NCBI GenBank assembly: GCA_037447605.1
Contig: CM074809.1
Coordinates: 975,705-1,039,704 of the forward strand
Reading direction: 5' to 3'
Origin: Zygnema circumcarinatum
Lineage: Eukaryota > Streptophyta > Zygnematophyceae > Zygnematales > Zygnemataceae
DNA length: 64,000 nucleotides
Shown here: one piece after another, positions 45,201-55,891 of the stretch
Layout of the letters: every line of letters begins with the position of its first letter
Numbering within the stretch: position 1 is the first letter of the stretch
Notes under the pieces: generated by a model
The model's input: only the letters and a program-made list of their open reading frames with translations
Database searches by the model: none
Told to the model about the DNA's origin: nothing
Made by a program: the position numbers and the translations under genes

Positions 45201-48200
45201 CAGCAGGGTTGGCGATTCAGGTTGAGTGAAAGGAGGGTTTCGAGGGAGGGCGGTTTTGAGGTTATAGAGCAGGGGAGTTGGAATTGGGATGAGATGTGTT
45301 GTTGAATATACGAGTTGACGATTTGATCGCGTGGTTTTTCTAGAGTATTTGGCGAAGGCTCACCTCAAGGCCCTTTCGGCCGTGCTCATCCGTGCATGGT
45401 CCGAGGAGGATGATCTGCGCGCTTGGATATGTCGAGAGAACCTCTTCCACAACATCGGCAATGATGTCGGTTCCCTTTTGGTAACTCTGACGGCCCAGAA
45501 ATACGAGCAACTGGGATTCACTTTTCCGTTGATTTTCCAATAAGTGTAGCGAGCATTCTTTGTCTGTACCGCAGCCTTGTTCGTCAAAAGCCGCCAATCG
45601 TACATCTGTAGTTTTAGGTGTCGACATCTGATTCTCTTCGTCAGATGGTTCTGCAAAACAGGAAGATAAAATCAGTTTCGATAAAGTTGTTCTATTAGGT
45701 CAACGGGGCTTCTGCTTCTCCCTCCTTATAGTAATTTTCCAGCCTCTTTAAGCGTCCTTTACTTCCTACTTTTAGTTCTTTACTTTCTTTACTTTTCTTT
45801 TACTTTTTTTTTTTTCTTCTTTCTACCCTTCACCCCTATCTTCTCTGTCCTCTCTCCTCTACTACCTTCCCGCTCTCCATTGTCAGCCTATCCTTCTCGT
45901 TCTCTCCCAGTCGACTCTGCCTTTGACGCACTTGTAGATATAGAAGTCCAATCTCAAGTGAAACTTCTGCTGCATAGGAAATCGTGGAGAGAACCCACCT
46001 TGTGTAGAAGCTCCGATTTCGTCACACGTATTCAGAAGGCCATAGCTAGTTTGCACCCATCCCTTAGCATCCCTCTTCCACGAATTAAGATTATCACTGT
46101 CAATGTCAGGCTTTTCCGCGTCGTCAACAGCATTAAGAATCCCTTCAATGTTTTCCAGGGACCAAAACATGCTGTGCTTTGAAGCCAGCCGCTTCCCATA
46201 GAGAGGAGACACTGCCACAATTCCTTGGCCAGATTGGAACTTTCTTATGTAGTTTAATCCGGCATTAAGGCAGTTGAAGGTTCCCGCATGCTCGCAGTAC
46301 TGCTCAAAAGTTTCTTCTGAAAGATTGAACGTCGACAGGACGAAGGAAAGGTGATCAGAACTTCGTATGCGCCAAGCACCCTGCAATGCCAGACTTCGGT
46401 TCAGAGTACTCAGCGATTCCCAAATAGTGCTGCGTTCTTTGCTCCATCCATTATTTTTTACGCCATCAGAATAATATACAGAAAATCTGCAGCTTTATCA
46501 AAAAAATATGAGTCATGGCGGAAAAAGGAGAAGTGGCGAGGGGTACCTGAAAGTCACCGTTGTGAAGGGTCAGACAGAACTTTGTGGAGATATTTCGTTG
46601 GAGATACACCACTGCCATGCATGCTGCACGCATTTTAAAATTCCAAGCTATGTGTAAGTCGAACAAACGGGGAGAGGGGAAAAGGAGGAGGATCAGGAGG
46701 GAGAAGGGAAAAAGGCTGGGGAAAGACAACGGAGCAGAAAAGTACTCCTACCATGGTAATCATGAATGTGACAAATGTCAGCAGGGTAGAGACTCAAGAC
46801 GCGCGCAACCGATTGACTCCACAAGGAGTAAAGGGCCATTTCTTCAGCTTCGTTCTTACACCTGATCGATAGACACTCATCCAAGACAAGCAACGACTAA
46901 TATTACTACTGGTATTAGTTATGAAATATAGAAATACTCAAATCGAACTTGTTTGGGATCATTCAAAGATTCAAACGAAGATCATTAAATGGTCCCTGTT
47001 GTCATGCAAGCATCATGAAAACGGCAACTTTGAACGGTAAACACAAGGAGAAATGGGGAAAAAACTCGTTCACTCTCTCCCTTCCTTTTTTCTATATAGA
47101 AAACATCGTACTGGTAAATTGTTCTCGATGTCCTCTGTTCGAAAGTGTCCGATGAAATCAAGTAAAAAGTTCGCCACTTCTCTTCGACCAGCTCGTGTAA
47201 TATGTGCACCTTCACGGGAATAAACTTTCCACGAACTGTGACATAGAACTCGTTTCGAGGTGGAGGAAGTTTGTGTGTGGGGAGATCCCCAAGTTTTGGT
47301 ACAATAAGGCAAAGTGCCAACGGAAATTTTCGGATGAAGAGATCCAACACCTGGCCGACAAAGCCAAGGGAGAGATTCCAGCAAATGAAGTTACAGGACC
47401 GAGTTCCGCAGTTCGGATCTAGTAAAAACGCCACCCCGCGACTACATGTGAAACCTTTCTTTCCTGAGCTCCAAATCCCTTAAAATCCTTTCATAGATTA
47501 TGATTCAGATGAATATTAGATTGAGTGGTCGTGGACATACCTTATGAAGCCCCCCTATAGAGACAGAATAGTCAAGGCAAGGAATAGAGTACTCGAGTGC
47601 TACGTGTACTATAGACGGCAGCATGCCGTCATCGTGAGTCGTGTCCCTCCATCGTATGTAACTTTCTGATTGCTGCTTCGCAGACAGCTCATCACAAGTC
47701 AACGTCTCTGTTTGAGAGGCGCGGCGGACCCAATCGTGGCCATTCACTCTAAAAGTCATGCCTTTTTCCGGCTCGATGATGCTTTCTGTTCGAATGTCTT
47801 CAAAACATCCCGGAGAGTCCCTTTGGACGGCACCATTCAGCCGCCGAGGTGGTGAAAGTTTCGCCTCAATATCAGAATCCGACGGCTCCCATATGAGGCT
47901 GCCATTGGGACTTAAAATCGAGTCCGGCGACCACTCTTTCGACGCCCTCTCAAACTTTTCAGAAGGAACCGCCGTCATTAACTGCTTCAGTTTTCCGGAA
48001 TCGAGCAGATTGTTGAGGATAGCTGGGTAACTGTTCAAGGAGAGGCCCTGCCCCACCGACTTCTGCAACTCTGAAAAGGGCGAAATAGGATCCATGGAAT
48101 AAGACCGGTTTCCGCAGAGCTCGATCTCTTCTGCACTCCTCCCTAGGTCGAAGACCTTCCTTTCTAAGTTGTAACATTTGTTAGTTCCCCACTTGCCATG

Positions 48201-48242
48201 AAAGTTCTCACGCGTACTAGCCTCAACTGAATGCATGTCCAT
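42281..48242 (-). CDS. alpha-1,3-glucan-synthase-like GT5 protein with multi-pass C terminus
   Basis: Thirteen exons (minus): 48242-47541, 47350-47112, 46861-46752, 46647-46547, 46380-45999, 45650-45364, 45074-44886, 44548-44384, 44305-43953, 43807-43545, 43423-43295, 43180-42921, 42805-42281; all GT/AG, in phase; 1234 residues. From about residue 219 it tracks the glycogen-synthase (GT5) domain of fungal Ags1/Mok1: IVHVALEY and SIGGL, CLIVPKLGDLP, CHIHDYH, LTLHNGDFQ, VAVSPLYGKR, FLGRQSYQKGTDIIADV, ALMPSRFEPCGLVDIEFG, then GALAVG and GGLGKMPGFYRP. About 12 membrane segments follow (residue 820 to the end), as in Ags. Fungal Ags has an extracellular amylase module in front; here there is instead about 218 residues I do not recognise. 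The usual lysine before IGGL (KIGGL) is serine. The likely product is an alpha-glucan made at a membrane; soluble starch synthase is excluded by the membrane part. Confidence 0.85.
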
Positions 48243-49326
48243 GCCGCGCCACTTCCCCACTACTTCTCTCTCTCCCTCTCCTCCCTTGCTCTCCCTCTCT
48301 CTCTCCCTCCCCCTCTCCTCAGGGCCTTCCTTTCACCGCCCTTTCACCCTGCGTTCACCAGCTTCCCTCGTCCCTCGCCATCGCCATTGCTCTCGGAATC
48401 TCCAAAAACCCTAAACCCGACCCATCCCTCGCCTTCTCCCTCCCTCCCTCCCTCCCTCCAACCCTCCCTCCCCTCTCTCCCTCCCTCTCTCCCTCCCTCA
48501 GTCTCCCTTCCTCCCTCCCTCCCTCCCTCGAGGTCCCCCGTCGCGCGTTCCCTTTCGAGGCCGCAGAGGTGGCGCTGGCGCGGCGCGCAGTGCCTGTCCG
48601 CGTCCCTGAACCCTCCGAACGGCCCCGCCGGTCCCATACCACGCTGCCCCTTGAACCCTGCAAGTGGAGGTACGTGGCCCTTGCAAACTCCGCCGCGTGG
48701 CGAGGTAAAAAGTTCTTGAGGCCACGTGGCCCAACATGACACGTGACACACTGCCATTGGCGGGTCGTTGTCCACGAGCAAAACGGTGGGCCCCACTTTC
48801 GTGGGCCGCACGAAGTCAATGGCAGCCACGTGGCATGCAGTCAAGCCGGTCAACGCCCGCCTAGAGGGTCACTGTCGTTTGCGGACGGTTGCCACGCTGG
48901 CACGGGTTTGGACCATGACGTGGTGGTCACGTCTTTATCGTACGGCCTCTGACCAGGAAACACCGTATCCGGCGTACGGATTGACTTCCGTACGGCGCTG
49001 CTAACACTGTTTCGTACCGTACGGACAGACAGGGGGCGGGGGCAGCCCCGCCCATCTCCGCTCTGCGGAGGGGACGAGGGGAGGTGCCACGTGGCAGGGG
49101 GCGCCACGTGGCGCGCTGAGGGCCTGCCATGTGTGGGCACGTCCTGCTGGCGCTGCCGCGCACGTGGGCACGCCGCTTGGACCTCATGTGGGCCCTCCTC
49201 CCTCTCTCTCCCTCTCCCCCTCTCCCTCTCCTTCTCCCTCTCCCTCTCCCTCTCTCTCCCTCTCCCCCCCCCTCTCTCTTCTCTCTTTCCCCCTCTCTCT
49301 CTCTCTCTCTCATCTGAAGACCTATC
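48243..49326. promoter_or_regulatory. bidirectional promoter, dense G-boxes plus GTAC cluster
   Basis: It lies between the glucan synthase and palmitoyltransferase start codons. CT/CCCT tracts flank both ends (48266-48530 and 49197-49312), each adjacent to a start codon. Between them are CACGTG at about 48723, 48827, 49088 and 49105, other ACGTG words, and GTAC at 48940, 48974, 48990, 49014 and 49019. Confidence 0.65.
48424..48533. repeat. CCCT/CTCC microsatellite upstream of the glucan synthase
   Basis: Runs of CCCT units broken by CTCT words; on the minus strand this is a GGGA tract in the leader or promoter of the leftward glucan synthase gene. Confidence 0.9.
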
Positions 49327-50435
49327 ATGTTCGTGTTTTTGCGTTCGTAGCCGTGAATTACAGCGCTAAGCTTAACCCTAACCCTAAATTTAAGGCTGAT
49401 TCCAACCCCCGGCTCTAATCCTGCCCCCCCCGGAGAGGGAGCCTCCCCTGCAGGCTGAGCGCGTGCCTGTCACGGTGCGAGACGTGGTTTGACGCCGCCA
49501 TCCGCGTGTCGGGGCCGATCTACATTGCGCTCGCCGTCACTCTCATATCGTGAGCGCCTCATCGATTGCCTGCACCCCAACCGCCCCGCGAAGCCTATAG
49601 ATGCCCTTGTAATTCTTTTATATTTCTTAATTCAGCGCTGAAAATAATTACATTCAATGCATTTCAAAAGCAAAGAAAGTAGAGGACGGCCTTACGAAAG
49701 AACCCGAATAGCTTAGATGGCCTTAGGTTCAGAAGGCCTCAAAAGAATCCTGTAAAGGAGCATTGAGTACGAGTATGCATATGTCCCTTCAAGCTTAGAC
49801 CGACGTTCCATTTCACATAAAGCTATGTTGCTCCTATTTTCCCTCTCTTCCGTTCCAGCGCGGTGATCTATGTCTACTTCACGGCTGTTCTACCTCTCAC
49901 CTGCGCGATCCTTTCCATCAACGGGTTCCTCCACTGTCTGCTCGCCACCTGGCTCGCAGGAAATGTTTTTTTCAATTACTATCACTGCGTCACTACGAAT
50001 CCGGGATCTCCTCCGGACCAGCTGGTAGGTGCAAACCCTAAATGTTCTTCTACAAAACTATGAAAGACAATTTTTAACCTCTAACTTTCACTTGGTGAGT
50101 TGTTTGATCTGGGAAAAGCAGAAGCTGTCTACCTTCCTGCTTGTTCTGGACCCTGATCTCCATTTGTTGGACAATGCAGGAGATGGAACACAATGGCGGC
50201 CCTTATGGTGAACGGCTAACCCAGAAAGCTGTTCGATGGTGTAAAAAATGTGAGTGGAATACAAACATGTAGTTGAGGTTCCTTCGTTTTTGGTCACCAT
50301 AACCCAAAAACAATGAAAACTTCAGATACTCTGAGTGACTTATCCACTCTTGCATGGGTAGAAGACTTTCAAGTGTTTCTGTTTGTCTGAGAGAGACACA
50401 GAGAGAGCGACAGAGGGAGGGAGGGAGGGAGGGAG

Positions 50436-50481
<46 letters not shown>

Positions 50482-52523
50482 AGAGAGAGAGAGAATCGGA
50501 GAAGTTACATGCGCTCCGAGTGTTCTTCATGTAGCACAAGGCTCAGAGGGAGGGTTTCATTCGGGACAGGTGGAAAACCAAAACCGCCACTTGCTCATCA
50601 TTGCCATATATGCAATCGGTAAATGAAAAGGCCCATTTTCTCATGTAACTTCTATTTCTAGCCTTTGCTTAACAGGTACTTTTTGCAGTCAATTTGATCA
50701 CATGTGCAGTGTCTTCTAGGGTTTTTATCCAGATCTGAAGATTTACTTTTCTTTATCTGCCCTTTACAATTTGAAGCTGTTATGGTTCTCCATTATCGTC
50801 TCTTCATGATGTTTTATTAATTATTATTTGGAGGCGGGGGGGGGAGATGCAGCTGTATATTAAAGATGGACCATCACTGCCGTATCCTTTCTTGCCAGTT
50901 TCACAGTTTGAAGCTCATCAAATATGAGCCTCCTCCCACGTTTCTTTTTTGTCTTCATTGCTGGAATGGCAGCTAGAGAGAGGGCTAGAAGTGAAAGGTT
51001 TTTTCGGGGTTAGCAACTCAACGGCCAATCCAACGATGCCACCTGGCAGGAGCGGAGCCTTGACTTCTGTCAGCTTGGATGCACAACTGTATCGGTTTCC
51101 ACAATTATCGTTATTTTTTCCTTTTCTGTGAGTCTGTAAACATTTTTTTTTTTTTCAATACTGGGAACTTGAATATTGACGAATGAACTTGCAAAGGCCG
51201 AAATCGTCCTTTGAAGCTCCGAATGAACCCTCTTGAAGAATCTGCCTCCGGACCTGACCGAGTGCACACGTGGCATGTTGTGATTGGCTGGGACCTTGGC
51301 AGTGGCATACATGTGGATGGGGTGCGCTTACGCGCTGCTGATGTCATCGTATCTCTTGTTCCGCCCAATGCCGGTGGGTGGCCTCAAACTTCACTTCTGC
51401 CCCAAAGAAAGCACAAACCCTAAAACGAGAATGAAGCCCCCAAACCCTAAACCCTAAACCCCCACAATGAAGCAGACCCGTCCCTATCGAGCTTCCAACC
51501 ATGGCTTCTAACGGCATCCCTCCCCTCATACTACAAAACTCTTCTTTGGAAACCTGCCAAGCCCCTGAAGCTCCGAAATGCTCGAGAAACCTCGAATTTC
51601 CAAGACTTATAAGGTTCTGAAATTTGAGTTTGTGATGCTGCAGACTATGGACATGGACCCCATCTTTGGAGTGATCTTCACTTTCGTTCTCTCTCTAGCA
51701 GTGGAGATGGCGCTCACTGTTCTCTTCGGTTGGCACATCTACCTCGTCTGCACTGCGCAGGTGGAAAGCAGTTCATCTCAAATGTTGTGAAGGACTTAAG
51801 ATTGAATGGATTGAATCCTATATGTTCTGAATCCTATTTTTTGAAAGCTGTCAAAGTCGAGAACAATCCGTATTGCCTGTTGCATGAGACTGAGTTTAGG
51901 GTTAATTTAGTTAAGGTCCAGGTAGAAGACTGAGGAACCTTCGAGACTTACATTATGTTCAAAGGGCTGTGGGATCGGAACGGAGCAGACTACTATTGAT
52001 TTTTATGGAAATCGACAGAAAATGCGAGAGGCGCGCAGGGTGGGGGAGGTGAGTTTCCTATGAAGCAGACCCCCAGCCTGTGCTGAACCAATGGTGTGCT
52101 TATGTTTCACCAAAAGATAAGACTTCTCCAAGCAATTGAAGATATGTTTTCTTTCTCGTGGGGGTACAGGTGTGGGAAAACCAATACGATTTAGGATGTA
52201 AGCGGAACTGTTTGAATACCTTCGAAGTGAGTGGCCCGTGGTGGTGGCTCGTCTTATTGCTTCCCCGGAGCAGACCTTTGAGAGGGGACGGAATTCACTT
52301 TCCACAGAGAGACGAGTGCAGCAACACGGGGGCTGCAAGCTACTCCAATGCGTTAGCAGGGAACGGAGGCCACAACAGACAAAACAGCAGCTTGCATGGT
52401 GCCACTAAGACCGTCGAAGTCGTCATCACGGCGACCTCCACAACGACGACCCACAAAGGGCGGCAGTCGCGAGAGCGAAGTGTGAACGAGGCGATGGGTC
52501 GAATGGGGCCCGACTTGGTGTGA
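49327..52523 (+). CDS. DHHC-type protein S-acyltransferase
   Basis: Eleven exons: 49327-49346, 49454-49549, 49859-50024, 50180-50249, 50570-50618, 50853-50881, 51074-51127, 51303-51373, 51644-51760, 51989-52048, 52170-52523; all GT/AG, in phase; 361 residues. Two N-terminal membrane segments precede the Cys-rich domain WCKKCGKPKPPLAHHCHICN, then [20 protein letters not shown]; the catalytic DHHC (about residue 140) lies on a 29-base exon (50853-50881). Two more membrane segments follow (WMGCAYALLMSSYLLF and the PIFGVIFTFVLSLAVEMAL region). The TTxE motif reads TTID. The usual NPYDLG-like motif is NQYDLGCKRNCLNTF. It attaches palmitate to cysteines of membrane proteins; a Golgi or ER location is typical of the family. 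The tiny first exon is chosen only because phase fits. Confidence 0.88.
50436..50494. repeat. CA then GA dinucleotide microsatellite in a DHHC-gene intron
   Basis: A short ACACAC run is followed by a long GAGAGA run, in the intron between exons 4 and 5 of the palmitoyltransferase gene. Confidence 0.95.
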
Positions 52524-53471
52524 ACGCGTGGCGTTGGGGATGAGCGATGTGGGCTTTTCTTAATGTTGCGTGTGTGTGTCCATCAAATGTACATGGACCA
52601 ACCAACTCGTCATGGGGAACCACAACGAAAAATGTTCGCAAAGGACCTCAGAAGAAGAAGAAGAAGTGATTGGCGTTGTGCCTTTTTTGATGTCGATTTG
52701 TGGAGGTGTGTGTCGCACACGCGTGCAATTCAATTCTTTTTGAATTTTTTGAACATTTCGACGTGGCAATGCATGCATGCCATGACCATGCGACGATGAG
52801 CCATCGCCACGTGACATGTCATAAAGCGCGCCAAACACAAAGAACGACGTGAAAGACACGAAAGCTGTGCCAGTGTGAACACCAAAATCAGGTTCGCGTG
52901 TGAACGGGCACTCGCAATCGTCGTTACATCCAAGCGCTGTCCAATCAGCTTCAGCCGCCACGTCGGATCCCAGGTGCAAATTTTCCTCCTCGGCCAATCA
53001 GAGCTCCCCGCGGCCGCCCCGAACCTAAACCGACGTCCGTTGCGGGTCCACGTGGTGGCGAATAAGACAAATGGATTTTAATGAAAAGCCAATGTCTGAG
53101 TGTCACGTGGCACGCGGCGGTGCCCAGGGGCGGGCTCATCCGAGTCGTCCGTACGGCAATCGCAACGTCCTTTTAACGCACAGGCCCGCGGGGGACATAC
53201 GAATATGTACGAATCAGGCATACGAATGTACGGTCTCGTACGAATCGTTGCGTACCGTACCGTGTTATGTACGGCGGAAGGCGGGGCGAGGGAGGGAGAA
53301 GGGGGCGAAGGGGAGAGGGAGAGAGAGGGGATAGAGCGGGTTAGAGAGTGCGAGAGGGGGAGAGAGTGAGTGAGAGAGAGAGAGGGAGAGAGGGAGAGAG
53401 AGAGTGTGAGAGTGAGAGAGTGAGGGGGAGAGGGAGAGAGACGAAGCGCATGGGGGATAGGTGAAAGCGCG
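52524..53471. promoter_or_regulatory. promoter of the MORN gene: G-boxes, GTAC cluster, GA leader
   Basis: CACGTG occurs at about 52808, 53049 and 53104. Seven GTAC words follow at 53151, 53207, 53228, 53238, 53252, 53257 and 53269. A GA-rich leader of about 160 bp (53283-53445) then runs to the ATG at 53472. No gene is supported in the interval. Confidence 0.65.
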
Positions 53472-55891
53472 ATGCGGGCTGCTACGGCCCTGCAGGTGGA
53501 GGACGAGGGCGTAACCTCGGGCTTCTCTTCTCGCCCGCTATCTCTCTCCGTCCCGCCCTCCCTCCAGCCATGGCCGGCGGAGCAGCTCCCTCCCACCCCC
53601 CACAAGCGCGTCGCGCAGACCCAGGCCGCCGCCATGACGTCCCTCGCTGCCGGCCCCGGTGGAAGCTCCGGAGCGCCGTCCATGGCGCCGCCCCCTTTTC
53701 TCTGGTCCCCTGAAGAGGCTCCGAAATGGAGCTCGCTTCCAGCGGGCGGGCCTCTGGCACCTGGAGGAGCTTTGGGTCAGACTCCAGAGCAGCCTCCGAC
53801 TCCGCATAAGAGAGCGGGGAGGGGGGGAGGAGGGTTGGAGAGGGAGAGGGAGAGGGAGAGGGAGTGGTTGGTGGGAGGTTACGGGGGGGGAGGGAGGGAG
53901 ACGGTAGTGAAAATGAAGAGGAGTCCGAGCATGCCGAGGTCGCCGACAATCACAAAGGAAATCAGCAGTTTAGCGGATTTATCGCAGCTCAGTGGACATG
54001 GAAATGGGGCGTGCTGTAATGAGCAGAGATGGTTGGACCTTCAGGTGTGTACAGGGGCAATGGGGCCTCCTTTTCCCCCGTTGGGCGGTGGAGTTTTCTT
54101 GCTTTGCTCTGGAACGAGAGATTTCAGTTGCCTCTGGCAATGTATGTTCTGACAGCTGCCATGCTGCAATGTTTGGATGAGCATAAATGTTTAGGTGGTG
54201 TTTGTCCACATACAAATTAATTTCTAAGGGGTTTTTCTTTGTTCTGTTTGTGTGTATATCTATTGAACTCGGGATTCACAGCCTCTCCTCCCAGCCATTC
54301 TTGTGACGATAGCGTTGCTTTTATGGTGTCTTCGAAGCCTCTCCTCGCCGACCTTCACCTTTTGGATTTTTCCGGATGACTTCGTAACGAGATCGTGGCT
54401 GAAACTTTTTGTATTTTTTCTCCTTATCGCCTTCGCTGCTCTCCTCCTGCGGCTTTTATATCCCTCTTTTATCGTGCTTCTTCGAACGCCTGACATCTGG
54501 CAGCTCAATTTTAATCTACAATTTAATCTCAGTGGTCTGCGTAAAGGCCTATGGCCGGTGCTCAGGAGAGGAGTGAGATACTTCCATTTTACTGCAAAGA
54601 AAGATGAGCTTTTAGGCTATTATCAGAGCAAAAAGGGTTATTATAAGAGCGGGAAACCCTCGTCGGGACACGGACTTAGCTGGCAGGCCGGAAGCGTGTT
54701 CAGTTCTCCTCCTGCTAGACAGAATTCGCTCATAATGAGTGGAGGAAGTAGGAAAGTAGAGAGTCCGAAAGTTACAGGATGTGGGGTGCATACTTACTCG
54801 AATGGGGACCGTTATGAAGGTGAATTTTATCAGGGGAAATGCTCGGGAAGTGGGGTTTATTATTTTGCATTGAGCGGTCGATATGAAGGGGATTGGGTGG
54901 ATGGGAAATATGATGGATACGGCGTGGAGACTTGGTCGAGAGGAAGTCGATATCGAGGACAGTACAGACAGGGCTTAAGGGATGGTTATGGAGTGTATCG
55001 ATTCTATACCGGAGACGTGTACTCGGGACTTTGGTCAAAAGGGCAAAGCCATGGAGTTGGAAGTCAGACGTGTGCAGATGGGAGCCGGTATGTGGGCGAG
55101 TTTGCATGGGGGTCCAAGCACGGATACGGAAAGTACATATTCAGGTGAGACAAGGTCGAGAAGCATTGGAAGATTCAGCCTGTTTAGCTTACACTTTAGG
55201 GATGCAGGGAAACGGGTTCTGCGGGAGGGAAAAGTTGGTCATTAAGCGGTTTTGTGTATGCATGGGGTGCTCGGCGCAGGAACGGAGATGTGTATTCGGG
55301 CGAGTATTTTGCAGATAAGATGCATGGGTTCGGGGTGTATGTGTTTGCGAATGGCCATCGGTATGAGGGGGCATGGCATGAAGCTCGGAAGCAAGGATTG
55401 GGGTGCTATACTTTTCGGAATGGAGAGACCCGTGCGGGGCATTGGAACAAAGGGGCGCTGGAGACTCGCAGCACGCATTCAGCAACAAGTGCTTCCGCCA
55501 CAGCTGTAAACCACAGCAGAGTCCTCCACGCAGTGCAGGTCTGTAGCTCGCCAGAGAATGGCCACTCCCCGCTTCTTCACTTTTAGGTCACTTTTGGGGT
55601 CTGCCCATGTTGAAGGCCCCCTATCATCGTTTTCCCTGCAGTCATTTCCCTCTCTCTCCCTCTCCATTTGCCCCCCTCTCGTTGGTTTTTTCCTGCGTTG
55701 TTTATTTCTCTTTTTGATGTGAATGAATGCAGGAAGCTCGTCGTGCAGCATCTAAAGCTGAGAATGTAATGCTGGTGGAGGACCGCGTGAGTAAGGCTGT
55801 AGCGGGAGCAAATCGGTCTGCTGTAGCGGCGAGAGTGGCGGCAGTGAAGGCAACGCAGCAGAGCTCCGGCGGAAAACTTGCGGAGCCATGA
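53472..55891 (+). CDS. membrane MORN-repeat protein
   Basis: Four exons: 53472-54044, 54282-55144, 55280-55538, 55733-55891; all GT/AG and in phase; 617 residues. The N-terminal 190 residues are Pro/Gly/Ser rich with two PTPHKR words and a Glu/Arg run from a GA repeat. Exon 2 opens with two hydrophobic segments (ILVTIALLLWCLRSL and LFVFFLLIAFAALLLRLLY). Eight MORN repeats follow (about residues 355-535), for example GVHTYSNGDRYEGEFYQGK and GVYVFANGHRYEGAW. The tail is Ala/Ser/Lys rich. MORN repeats bind lipids or organise membrane contacts. Similar plant proteins are often mislabelled SET7/9 methyltransferases; no SET domain is present. The target membrane is unknown. Confidence 0.88.

Noticed and set aside
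42281-48242. Soluble plastid starch synthase
   Set aside because: The GT5 domain reads like Ags1 and continues in frame and phase into about 12 membrane segments; no transit peptide is evident.
51419-51470. Telomere end or interstitial telomere array
   Set aside because: Only a few AAACCCTAA words occur inside an intron, with genes on both sides; these are teloboxes or chance.
53472-55891. SET7/9 histone methyltransferase
   Set aside because: Only the MORN repeats are shared with SET7/9; no SET domain motifs are present.
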